The notes under the pieces were generated by a model. It had not been told where the DNA came from. It searched no databases and saw only the letters and a program-made list of their open reading frames with translations. 19,771 nucleotides of DNA from JALZDI01 sp965653225 (lineage in GTDB: Bacteria > Actinomycetota > Actinomycetes > Propionibacteriales > Nocardioidaceae), in contig CBFGZI010000067.1 of assembly GCA_965653225.1 (NCBI GenBank), positions 1-19,771 on the forward strand, written 5' to 3'. Both the position numbers and the translations under genes were made by a program. Shown piece after piece: positions 8,199 through 15,370 of this stretch. Position 1 is the stretch's first letter, and each line of letters begins with the position of its first letter.

Positions 8199-9713
8199 TC
8201 AGGACAACGGCACGTCCTGCCCGGCGCGTACGTAGACCGTCTCGTAGACCAACAGGGCCGCCTGACCGGCCAGGCCGGCCAGCACGGCGAGTGCGGCGAG
8301 GCCGCCGTTCCAGGACGCCGCGGCCAGCAGCGCGGCCAGCACGACCGGGGCGACGGCTCCTGCCCAGAACAGCCGCGCGTAGCGGCCGCGGACGATGGTG
8401 TGCGCGGCGACCTCGGCGTTCCGCGAGCCGTGCGGTCCCAACAGGTCCGCACCCGTGATCGCCAGGTGCAGCACGGCGCCGACGACGAAGGCGCGCGCCA
8501 GCAGCGCGATGCCCTCCTCGCCAACACCGAGCACCGGCGCCACGACCGCCAGCGCGCCCGCGCCGGCCATCAGCGCCTGGGCGAGCAGGTGCGGCAGCAG
8601 CCAGCGCGACTGCCACAGGTCGCGCCCCTCCGCCTGCCAGAACAGGAAGGCGGTGTAGCCCGCGACCAGCGCGGACGGCGGAATGACCAGCCACGCCAGC
8701 AACGGCTGCGCGGCGGACAGCCCGAACACCGACACGAGGAACCACACCACCGTGGCGACACCGAAGAGCAGCAGCACGTAGCCGCCGAGCACCAGCCACG
8801 AACCGTGGTTGGGCCGCGTGAACAGGTAGTAGAAGCGCTCGGGGCGCTTGAGGTCCCACACCAGCAGCGCACCGGTCGCGGCGGCTCCGGCCGCACCGAG
8901 CACCGGCGCGACCACGTCGCCCGTCCAGCCCAGCGGCACACCGACGATGACCGCCAGCGCCGCGGCGAACAGCGCGCCGCCGCCCATGCCCTTGGCCCAC
9001 AGGTACGTCGCGACCCGCCACCCCCACGCGCGCGGATGGGCGGTGTTCAGCGTCGTCGCCGCGGTCGGGTCCTCAGGTTCGAAGTCGTTCGCGATCGCCA
9101 GCCGCTGCTCGTCGGCCGCGGCCCACAGGTAGGTGTCGCGCACCGGCGCGCCCAGCGGGTCGAGCACAGCGCGTTCGGCGCCGAGGTAGAAGACGTTGGG
9201 CCCGGTGCCCTGCTCGGGCGCACGCACCATGGTCTCGTTCTCCGCCACCAGCCGGGAGATCCCCGAGGTCTCGTCGTCGAGGTCGCCCACCCAGATCGAG
9301 TGCGTCGGGCACACGGTCACGCAGGCCGGCTCCAGCCCCGAGTCGACGCGGTGCGCGCAGAAGTTGCACTTGGCGGCGGTGTTGGTGTCGGCGTCGATGT
9401 AGATGGCGTCGTACGGGCACGCCTGCATGCACGACTTGCAGCCGATGCAGGACTCGCCGTCGAAGTCGACGATGCCGTCGTCGCGCTTGAACAGGGCGTT
9501 GGTCGGGCAGATCTGCACGCACGGCGCGTCGGTGCAGTGGTTGCAGCGCATCACCGCGAAGTCGCGGGTGGAGTCGGGGAACGTCCCGGAGTCGACGTAC
9601 TTCACCCACGTGCGGAACTGGCCCAGCGGGATCTCATGCTCGGTCTTGCACGCGACCGTGCATGCGTGGCACCCGATGCAGGTGCGCTGGTCGATGGCGA
9701 AGCCGTACCTCAT
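8199..9713 (-). CDS. 4Fe-4S ferredoxin-NrfD fusion, electron-transfer and membrane-anchor subunit
   Basis: Fusion (504 aa) of two subunits that are normally separate. The N-terminal domain carries sixteen cysteines in four ferredoxin sets (C12/15/18/22, C57/60/65/69, C89/92/95/99, C116/119/131/135), enough for four [4Fe-4S] clusters as in PsrB/DmsB/SoeB. From about 230 it becomes a hydrophobic NrfD/PsrC-like domain with about eight membrane segments and the family phrase LKRPERFYYLFTRPNHGSW near 288-306, which is quinone-side chemistry. No signal peptide, so the clusters face the cytoplasm. ATG 9713 is preceded by GGGGTGG. The gene lies 46 bp before the molybdoenzyme gene. Together they should pass electrons between the Mo site and the quinone pool. 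Confidence 0.92.
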   Translation of the reverse strand: MRYGFAIDQRTCIGCHACTVACKTEHEIPLGQFRTWVKYVDSGTFPDSTRDFAVMRCNHCTDAPCVQICPTNALFKRDDGIVDFDGESCIGCKSCMQACPYDAIYIDADTNTAAKCNFCAHRVDSGLEPACVTVCPTHSIWVGDLDDETSGISRLVAENETMVRAPEQGTGPNVFYLGAERAVLDPLGAPVRDTYLWAAADEQRLAIANDFEPEDPTAATTLNTAHPRAWGWRVATYLWAKGMGGGALFAAALAVIVGVPLGWTGDVVAPVLGAAGAAATGALLVWDLKRPERFYYLFTRPNHGSWLVLGGYVLLLFGVATVVWFLVSVFGLSAAQPLLAWLVIPPSALVAGYTAFLFWQAEGRDLWQSRWLLPHLLAQALMAGAGALAVVAPVLGVGEEGIALLARAFVVGAVLHLAITGADLLGPHGSRNAEVAAHTIVRGRYARLFWAGAVAPVVLAALLAAASWNGGLAALAVLAGLAGQAALLVYETVYVRAGQDVPLS

Positions 9714-9768
9714 GCGGCACCACCCCGCGGGCCAGGCGCAGCGGTCGTGGAGTCAGGAACGCAGAGAG

Positions 9769-10674
9769 TCATGAAGACGCGGTCACGAAGTCAGGCGTAC
9801 GCGGGGTGACTCCCTGGGAGCGCAGCGCCGCGCCCACCTCGCTGGGGATGTCGACGACGGTGACTCCCCCGGAACGCAGCGCCGACACCTTGGAGTCACC
9901 GCTGCCCCGGCCGCCGGTGACGATGGCGCCGGCGTGGCCCATCCGGCGGTCGGGCGGGGCGCTCCGCCCGGCGATGAACGCCACCACCGGCAGGTCGAGC
10001 CCGGCCACGAGCTCGGCGGCCTCCTCCTCCATGGCGCCGCCGATCTCGCCGACGATGACCACGGCGTCGGTGCGGGGGTGGCCGACCAGGTCGCGGAGCG
10101 CGTCGGACGTGGTGGTGCCCAGGATCGGGTCGCCGCCGATCCCGACGAAGGCGGACTGGCCGAAGCCGCCCTGCACCAGGTTGAGGCACACCAGCGTGCC
10201 CAGGCTGCCGCTGCGGGAGATCACGCCGACGTTGCCGGGCTGGAAGATGTTGTCGGCGAAGCCGGGCATGATGCCGATGCTGCACTCCCCGGGCACGACG
10301 AGCCCGGCGGTGTTGGGGCCCAGCACCTGCGCGCCGTTGGCCCGCGCGGCGGCGAGCATCTCCATCACGTCGTGGGAGGGGATGTGCTCGGCCAGGCAGA
10401 CGACCTTGCCGATGCCCGCCTCCACGGCCTCCACGGTCGCCGCCAGCGCGCCGGCGGGCGGCACGAACATCACGGTGACGTCGAGCCGGTGGTCGTGGGT
10501 GGCGTCAGCCACCGAGCCGTAGACCGGCAGCCCGTGCACCTCGCGACCACCGCGACCGGGGCTGGCACCAGCGACGATGCGGGTGCCGCACTCGAGCATG
10601 CGGCCGGTCCAGTACTGGCCCTGGCGTCCGGTCATGCCCTGGACGAGGACGGCGTCGGTGCCGCTGACGATCAC
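9769..10674 (-). CDS. SucD-like alpha subunit of ADP-forming acyl-CoA ligase
   Basis: CoA-binding subunit of a succinyl-CoA-synthetase-type ligase (acid + CoA + ATP <-> acyl-CoA + ADP + Pi), 301 aa as for SucD. The CoA-binding GMTGRQGQYW is at 13-22, SPGRGGREVHGLPVY at 38-52, SRSGSLG at 153-159, and the phospho-histidine is H247 in RRMGHAGAI. Where true SucD has FH after the QG, this one has QYW, so the carboxylate-binding side may fit another acid. GTG start at 10674 overlaps the partner stop as GTGA, indicating translational coupling. A gene set of acylating aldehyde dehydrogenase + SucC + SucD resembles the sulfoacetaldehyde/sulfoacetyl-CoA/sulfoacetate branch known from some sulfoglycolytic bacteria; a housekeeping succinyl-CoA synthetase is less likely in this context. 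Confidence 0.88.
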   Translation of the reverse strand: MIVSGTDAVLVQGMTGRQGQYWTGRMLECGTRIVAGASPGRGGREVHGLPVYGSVADATHDHRLDVTVMFVPPAGALAATVEAVEAGIGKVVCLAEHIPSHDVMEMLAAARANGAQVLGPNTAGLVVPGECSIGIMPGFADNIFQPGNVGVISRSGSLGTLVCLNLVQGGFGQSAFVGIGGDPILGTTTSDALRDLVGHPRTDAVVIVGEIGGAMEEEAAELVAGLDLPVVAFIAGRSAPPDRRMGHAGAIVTGGRGSGDSKVSALRSGGVTVVDIPSEVGAALRSQGVTPRTPDFVTASS

Positions 10675-11837
10675 GATGCCGCCTCCTCGCTCACGCCGCG
10701 CGCCGCCGTGACCGCGGCCTGGACCGCGTCGTCCATCAGCTCGTAGGGCTCGGCACCGAGCCGCTCACGCACCATCGCGACCGCCTCCGCCTCACCGGTG
10801 CCGTGGATGGTGAACACGATCGGTAGGTCCGGCCGCAGCTCCTCGATCGCCTTCACCACCCCCTCGGTCATCACGTCGGTGCGCGCGAACGCCCCGCAGA
10901 AGTTGACCAGCAGGCTACTCACCCGCGGGTTGGACAGCACCAGCTCGAGGGCGGGTGTGGCCTTGGTGTAGGCGTCGCCGCCGATCTCCAGGAAGTTGGC
11001 GGGCCGGCCGCCGAAGTGGTGGACCGCGTCCAGCGTGGTCATGGTCAGGCCGGCACCGTTGGCCAGCACGCCCACGTCGCCGTCGAGCTCGATGTAGTAC
11101 AGGCCGAGCTCTCGGGCGCGCCGCTCGAGCTCGGTGCCACGCGGTGGCGGTGGCCCGTCGGGGATCGCGTCGAGGCGCTCCTGCTGGCGGGGGACCGACG
11201 CGGCGTCGACGGTGACCTTGGCGTCCAGCGCCACCACGGAGCCGGACCGGTCGAGCACGAGCGGGTTGACCTCGACCAGGGCGGCGTCGACGTCGCGGTA
11301 CAGGTCGTACAACGAGCGCAGCGCACTCGCCACCGCTTCGGACTCCTCGGGCGCGAGGTCGGTGCCCGACAGCAGCCGCTCGACCGCGCCCTCGGGCAGC
11401 CCGTCGGTGATCGCGACCGGGAGCCGGTGGACGAGCTCGGGGTGGGTCGCGTTGACCTCCTCGATGTCCATGCCGCCCTGCGTGGAGAACAGCAGCAGCG
11501 GGCCCTTGGTGTCCGGGTCGTCGAGCACGGCGGCGTACAGCTCGCGCGCGATGTCGGCCGCCTCCTCGACCAGCAGCTTCTCGACGGTCACGCCGCCCAC
11601 CTCGGAGCCGAGCAGCCGGTCGGCGACCTCACGTGCCTCCTCGGGCGAGGACACCACCTGCACCGCACCCGCCTTGCCACGTTTGCCCGCGGGCACCTGC
11701 GCCTTGCACACCGCGCGCCCGCCGAGGCTCCACGTGACCGCCGCCGCCTGGTCGGCGGTGCTTGCGATCTCTCCCTCGGGCACCGTCAGGCCGGCGGCCG
11801 CGAGCAGGAACTTCCCCTGGTGCTCGAGAAGGTCCAC
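10671..11837 (-). CDS. SucC-like beta subunit (ATP-grasp) of ADP-forming acyl-CoA ligase
   Basis: ATP-grasp subunit of the same ligase, 388 aa as for SucC. It opens with VDLLEHQGKFLLAAAGLTVPEG, the standard SucC beginning, followed by VCKAQVPAGKRGKAGAVQVV near 44-63, STQGGMDIEEV near 118-128, VEVNPLVLDRSG near 198-210, and a C-terminal LVNFCGAF...IVFTIHGTGEAEA segment in place of SucC's longer VNIFGGI... form. GTG 11837 starts only 3 bp after the aldehyde dehydrogenase stop, so the acylating dehydrogenase and the ligase are probably made together and share an acyl-CoA intermediate. The nucleotide preference (ADP or GDP) cannot be told by eye. Confidence 0.88.
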   Translation of the reverse strand: MDLLEHQGKFLLAAAGLTVPEGEIASTADQAAAVTWSLGGRAVCKAQVPAGKRGKAGAVQVVSSPEEAREVADRLLGSEVGGVTVEKLLVEEAADIARELYAAVLDDPDTKGPLLLFSTQGGMDIEEVNATHPELVHRLPVAITDGLPEGAVERLLSGTDLAPEESEAVASALRSLYDLYRDVDAALVEVNPLVLDRSGSVVALDAKVTVDAASVPRQQERLDAIPDGPPPPRGTELERRARELGLYYIELDGDVGVLANGAGLTMTTLDAVHHFGGRPANFLEIGGDAYTKATPALELVLSNPRVSSLLVNFCGAFARTDVMTEGVVKAIEELRPDLPIVFTIHGTGEAEAVAMVRERLGAEPYELMDDAVQAAVTAARGVSEEAAS

Positions 11838-11840
11838 GCG

Positions 11841-13268
11841 TCACCGTCCGTAGGTCGAGAGGTAGCGGCCGAACAGGTCGTCCTCGCTCGGCTCACGCGC
11901 CGGGATCACCCTGGCGAGCCGGGTCGTGTTGAGGAAGTGCCGGTACGACAGGTTCTCGCTGATGCTGTTACCGGCCCAGGTTCCGGCGCCCATCGTCAGG
12001 GTGAACGGTAACCCGTTGTCGAAGCTGCCGCCGTTGCCGATCGCGTGCGCCTGGTTGACCAGGACGCGCGCGACCCGCAGCCGCTCGGCGACGGTGCGGG
12101 CGCGGTCGTCGTCGGCGGTGTGGATGCCGCAGGAGTGGCCGGCGCCCTGGAAGTCCAGGATCGCCTGGATGCGGTCGAGCGCCTCGTCGAGGTCGGACCA
12201 GCGGTAGACGGTCAGCACCACCGACAGCTTCTCCCCGCTGAACGGGTGGTCGGGCCCGTAGCCGTCCTCCTCGACCATGAAGAACCGCGCCGACCTCGCC
12301 TTCGGGTTGTCCAGCCCGGCGAGCGCGGCGATCTTCTCGGGCGACTGCGCGGTCACCTCGCCGCTGAGGCGGCCGTCGGGCCACATCGCCTTCTGCAGGC
12401 GGCCCTTCTCGTCCTCGTCGAGCAGGTAGCCGCCCTCGGCCTCCAGGGCGCGCAGCGCGTCGCCGTAGACCTGCTCGTGGATGTGCACGGAGTTCTCGGA
12501 GGAGCAGCTGGTGGCGTAGTCGAACGTCTTGCTCAGCACGATCTTGCGTGCCGCGTCGGCCAGGTCGGCGTCGGCGTCGACGATCACCGGCGCGTTGCCG
12601 ACACCGACTCCGATCGCCGGCGTGCCCGAGCTGTACGCCGCCTTGACGTTCCTCTGTGATCCCGTCACGACGACGAAGTCGGCCTGGCGCATGAGCTCGT
12701 ACGTCAGGGCCTTCGTCGGCCGGTCGACGAACGAGACGATGTCACGCGGGGCGCCGACCTTGTCGAGCTGCTCGTGGATGTACTGCACCAGCAGGCGACA
12801 CGTCGAGAGCCCCTTCGGTGACGGGGAGATGATGACGGCGTTGCGTCCCTTCAGCGCCATGATGGTCTTGTTGGCCGGCGTGGCTGCCGGGTTGGTCGAG
12901 GGACACACGGCCGCCACGACACCCATCGGCTTGGCGTACTCGGTGATACCGAGGTCGGGGTGCTCGGCGATCACACCCACCGAGGGCGCGCCCTGCAGGT
13001 CGCGCAGGGTTCCCATGGTCTTGCGACGGTTCTTGGAGAACTTGTCCTCGACGTTGCCGAGGCCGGTGTCGCGCACGGCGACCTCGGCGAGCTCCCGGGC
13101 ACGACCGGGCTCGACGATGGCCCACGCGACCGCGTCCACGACGTCGTCGACGCGGCGCTGGTCGTACGTCTCGAAGACCGCCTGCGCGTCCCGGGCCCGG
13201 CCGACGAGGTCGGCCACCGCCTCAGCGGCGTCCCCGCCGGGAGACGGCTCCGAGGTGCTCGGGGTCAT
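11841..13268 (-). CDS. sauS: CoA-acylating aldehyde dehydrogenase, SauS (sulfoacetaldehyde) type
   Basis: Soluble NAD(P)-dependent dehydrogenase that converts an aldehyde plus CoA to an acyl-CoA (or the reverse), 475 aa. The N-terminal stretch RARDAQAVFETYDQRRVDDV and the DTGLGNVEDKFSKN motif (about 67-80) match the SauS/EutE-like acylating group. The cofactor region PMGVVAAVCPSTNPAATP is at 114-131, GVGVGNAPVIVDADADL near 220-236, the catalytic cysteine is C255 in TSCSSENS, and NQAHAIGNGGSFDNGLPFT plus GTWAGNSISENL follow near the C-terminus. ATG 13268 has GGAGGAG just upstream. It has its own promoter and operator and leads directly into the SucCD-like ligase genes. Sulfoacetaldehyde is the favoured substrate by similarity and neighbours; malonate or succinate semialdehyde and acetaldehyde are alternatives. 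Confidence 0.8.
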   Translation of the reverse strand: MTPSTSEPSPGGDAAEAVADLVGRARDAQAVFETYDQRRVDDVVDAVAWAIVEPGRARELAEVAVRDTGLGNVEDKFSKNRRKTMGTLRDLQGAPSVGVIAEHPDLGITEYAKPMGVVAAVCPSTNPAATPANKTIMALKGRNAVIISPSPKGLSTCRLLVQYIHEQLDKVGAPRDIVSFVDRPTKALTYELMRQADFVVVTGSQRNVKAAYSSGTPAIGVGVGNAPVIVDADADLADAARKIVLSKTFDYATSCSSENSVHIHEQVYGDALRALEAEGGYLLDEDEKGRLQKAMWPDGRLSGEVTAQSPEKIAALAGLDNPKARSARFFMVEEDGYGPDHPFSGEKLSVVLTVYRWSDLDEALDRIQAILDFQGAGHSCGIHTADDDRARTVAERLRVARVLVNQAHAIGNGGSFDNGLPFTLTMGAGTWAGNSISENLSYRHFLNTTRLARVIPAREPSEDDLFGRYLSTYGR

Positions 13269-13292
13269 GGACTCCTCCGCCTTCTCTCATCA

Positions 13293-13311
13293 TGTGGGAG
13301 TGACTTCCACA
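13293..13311. promoter_or_regulatory. operator-like inverted repeat before the acylating dehydrogenase
   Basis: Nineteen-base inverted repeat with arms TGTGGGAGT and ACTTCCACA around a central G, with one mismatch between arms. Its core GGAGTGACTTCC is close to the IclR-family consensus TGGAA-N5-TTCCA. It covers the end of the -10 box and the likely transcription start. Two related sites lie before the permease and aconitase X genes. Confidence 0.75.
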
Positions 13312-13312
13312 A

Positions 13313-13342
13313 ACCCTAGGCGAGCCGTCTTCCCGGCGTCAA
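13313..13342 (-). promoter_or_regulatory. promoter of the acylating dehydrogenase-ligase genes
   Basis: Minus-strand TTGACG (13337-13342), 18-bp spacer, TAGGGT (13313-13318): a good vegetative-sigma-factor promoter. It lies 5 bp past the permease stop codon, and the inverted repeat at 13293-13311 overlaps its start site, about 40 bp before the ATG. Confidence 0.65.
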
Positions 13343-13347
13343 CCGGC

Positions 13348-14781
13348 CTACAGCCAGCCTGGGACCACCAGGACCGCCCAGGTCGCGAACGGGGCTATGA
13401 CCACGACCGCGGCGCCGAAGACCAACAGCTGTTTGTAGACGCGGTCCTGGTCGTCCTCCTCGGCGTTGGCCAGCACGATCGCGCCGTTGGTGGAGAACGG
13501 ACTGACGTCGACCACCGTGGTGGCGACGGCGATCGCGGCGACGGCTCCGACGGCACCGACGTCGCCGCCGGCCAGGAACGGCACGGCCATCGGGATGATG
13601 GCCGGCAGCAGCGCGGTGGAGGAGGCGAACGCCGACACGATGCCGCCGACGTAGCACATCAGCAGCGCGGCCAGCAGCGCAGAACCGACACCGGCCACGG
13701 CCTTGCCCGCCCATTCGATCGTGCCCATCTCCTCCAGCACGTAGACGTAGGTGAGCATGCCGGAGATCAGCAGCACGACCGGCCAGCTGATGTGCTGGAT
13801 CGCCTTCTTCTGCGACCACGGGGAGAACAGTGCCACCGCCAGGGCGACGGTCAGCGCCACCAGGCCGACGTCGAGCTCGTACTTCAGCGTCGCGATGCCC
13901 AGGCCGAGCAGGCCGACAACGGTGAACAGCTGGTACGGCGTCGGACGGATGGAGCCGGTCACCACGTCGGACTCGGTCTCCGTTCTCGCCATGGTCGCGG
14001 TCGCCGTGCCGCCGCCACCGTTGGCGGCCCGGGCACCCGAGCCACCCGTCGCAGCCGAGCCGCCGGTGCTGCCTGTGCTGCCTGTGCTGCCTGTGCCGTC
14101 CGTAGCTGCGGAACCGCTCGCGGCACCACCGGCGGGCGCGTCGCCGTCCTCGACGACCTCGTCCGTGCGCCGCTTCAGCAGGCGGAGGCCACCGAAGATC
14201 ACGAAGGTCACCGTGGCGATCGCGAGGTTGACGAAGAAGGACGACAGGAAGAGGGCCGTCGGGCTGCCCTCGAGGTCGGCGTTGGCCACGGCGTCGTTGG
14301 TGATCGTGCCGTAGATGCTGATCGGCGAGAAGCCGCCGGCCTGGGCTCCGTTGACGACCATGAGGCCCATCAGCAGCGGGTTGATCTTGAACCGGTAGGC
14401 GAACCCGAGGGCGATGGGAGCAACGATCGCGACGGCCGCCGCGCTCACCGCACCGAAGGCGGTCAGGACCCCGGCGATCGCGAACATCACCCAGGGGATG
14501 GCCGCCAGCCTCCCGCGGACCGCCCGGACCGCGCATCTGACCAACCAGTCGACGGTCCCGTTGTTCTGCGCCATCGCGAACAACAAGGTGATGCCGATCA
14601 GCGTGACGGCCAGCTCGTCGGGGAAGCCGTCCTCCAACATGGTCTCGCCGTCCATGCCGGCCAGGGTCGACCCGACCACGAACGCGGCTACGAACCCCAG
14701 GATGCCGATGTTGATCGGCAGGACGGTCGCCACCACGAAGATGGCCACCAGGACCAGGATCGAGATGATTTCGGGGGACAC
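13348..14781 (-). CDS. MatC-like SLC13/ion-transporter-superfamily anion permease
   Basis: Integral membrane permease of 477 aa with about eleven to twelve hydrophobic segments in two halves. The first half has the MatC-type wording: LPINIGILGFVAAFVVG, LLFAMAQNNGTVDWLV, APIALGFAYRFKINPLLMG and NGAQAGGFSPISIYG. This is typical of the MatC N-terminal family of dicarboxylate carriers. A hydrophilic linker at about 215-270 is rich in Gly, Ser, Thr and Ala and contains GSTGSTGSTGGS; it should lie in the cytoplasm. The second half ends with VVDVSPFSTNGAIVLANA and a last helix. GTG 14781 is preceded by AAGGAG. With its own promoter and operator between the aconitase X and dehydrogenase genes, it probably imports or exports the pathway's organic anion; malonate, another dicarboxylate or sulfoacetate are candidates. 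Confidence 0.88.
   Translation of the reverse strand: MSPEIISILVLVAIFVVATVLPINIGILGFVAAFVVGSTLAGMDGETMLEDGFPDELAVTLIGITLLFAMAQNNGTVDWLVRCAVRAVRGRLAAIPWVMFAIAGVLTAFGAVSAAAVAIVAPIALGFAYRFKINPLLMGLMVVNGAQAGGFSPISIYGTITNDAVANADLEGSPTALFLSSFFVNLAIATVTFVIFGGLRLLKRRTDEVVEDGDAPAGGAASGSAATDGTGSTGSTGSTGGSAATGGSGARAANGGGGTATATMARTETESDVVTGSIRPTPYQLFTVVGLLGLGIATLKYELDVGLVALTVALAVALFSPWSQKKAIQHISWPVVLLISGMLTYVYVLEEMGTIEWAGKAVAGVGSALLAALLMCYVGGIVSAFASSTALLPAIIPMAVPFLAGGDVGAVGAVAAIAVATTVVDVSPFSTNGAIVLANAEEDDQDRVYKQLLVFGAAVVVIAPFATWAVLVVPGWL
14064..14097. repeat. 9-nt tandem repeat in permease linker
   Basis: Plus-strand TGCTGCCTG is repeated about three times in a row and encodes GSTGSTGST on the minus strand. 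It lies inside the flexible linker between the permease halves and could vary in copy number in steps of three residues without breaking the frame. Confidence 0.7.
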
Positions 14782-14799
14782 GAGAACTCCTTCGGTGTG

Positions 14800-14817
14800 T
14801 CGGTCCGGTCAGACCGA
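14800..14817 (-). other. leader hairpin upstream of permease start
   Basis: Perfect 6-bp arms TCGGTC and GACCGA around six bases, within the roughly 120-nt untranslated leader and shortly before the AAGGAG ribosome binding site. It could influence translation; there is no U-run, so it does not look like a terminator. Confidence 0.3.
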
Positions 14818-14874
14818 GGCGTCGCGGGCTTCGACTGCCTGCCCGCGCCTCTTCCCCCCGGTTGGTGTTTGCCA

Positions 14875-14899
14875 CTATCTGGAAGTGACTTCCAGATAG
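14875..14899. promoter_or_regulatory. perfect 25-bp palindromic operator before permease gene
   Basis: Arms CTATCTGGAAGT and ACTTCCAGATAG flank a central G with no mismatch. The core TGGAA-GTGAC-TTCCA fits the IclR-family operator consensus. It lies exactly where transcription should begin for the promoter just upstream, so a bound repressor would block initiation. No IclR gene is in the window. Confidence 0.82.
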
Positions 14900-14906
14900 G
14901 TTCTGC

Positions 14907-14935
14907 AAAGTAGCGCCGCACGCCTGTGACGTCAA
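14907..14935 (-). promoter_or_regulatory. promoter of the permease gene
   Basis: Minus-strand TTGACG (14930-14935), 17-bp spacer, TACTTT (14907-14912). The -35 box begins on the base after the stop codon of the small aconitase X subunit. The predicted start near 14900 is at the edge of the perfect palindrome. Confidence 0.7.
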
Positions 14936-15370
14936 TCACGTAGCCGCCCCGAGCACCTCCACCCTCCTGGCGGCGGGGTCGACCCGCACCAGGTCGTCGA
15001 CGCCGACGTCGGTGAAGAAGGCCGGGTCGACCCCGGCCACGATCGGGATCCCCGCGGTGACCGCGCCCTGCACCATCACCGGGTTGACGTGGCCGAAGAC
15101 CAGCGCCGCGGGCCCGACCCCTTCTCCGGCCATGGCCAGGAACGCCCAGCCGCCGGCGACGCCGCCCTGTACCCCGGGCGAGGCAAGGACGCGTCCTGCC
15201 AGCGACTCGCCGTACAGCGGGTGGCCGGTGCGGGAGAATGTTCCGCGCACCCGGTCGAGGTCGTAGCGGGGGCTGAAGGTCACCGGGTCTAGCAGCACCC
15301 GGGCCTGCACGGCCGGCCCGCTCCCCTGCTGTACGACATAGGTCGCACGCACGTGCGCGTCCGCGGTCAT
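14936..15370 (-). CDS. aconitase X swivelling-domain subunit (DUF126 type)
   Basis: Small subunit (144 aa, normal length) of an aconitase X (AcnX) hydro-lyase; in the family it closes over the active site formed with the large subunit. Seen are TFSPRYDLDRVRG, GHPLYGESLAGRVLASPG near 49-66, GPAALVFGHVNPVMVQGAVTAGIPIVAGVDP near 86-116 and VRVD near the C-terminus. The ATG at 15370 overlaps the large-subunit stop as ATGA. Odd point: where family members usually have a Gly/Ser-rich GRGSSSG-like loop containing a conserved serine, this protein reads SPGVQGGVAGGW (64-75) with no serine after the proline. This suggests a divergent AcnX subgroup, possibly with another substrate. Family call is good; function unknown. 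Confidence 0.82.
   Translation of the reverse strand: MTADAHVRATYVVQQGSGPAVQARVLLDPVTFSPRYDLDRVRGTFSRTGHPLYGESLAGRVLASPGVQGGVAGGWAFLAMAGEGVGPAALVFGHVNPVMVQGAVTAGIPIVAGVDPAFFTDVGVDDLVRVDPAARRVEVLGAAT

Noticed and set aside
8034..9809. 591-codon open frame on the plus strand
   Set aside because: Shadow of the Fe-S/NrfD gene; composition-driven, without motifs or a plausible ribosome binding site.
12529..14913. 794-codon open frame on the plus strand
   Set aside because: Antisense across the aldehyde dehydrogenase and permease; low-complexity Asp/Gly/His/Arg-rich translation with no domain.
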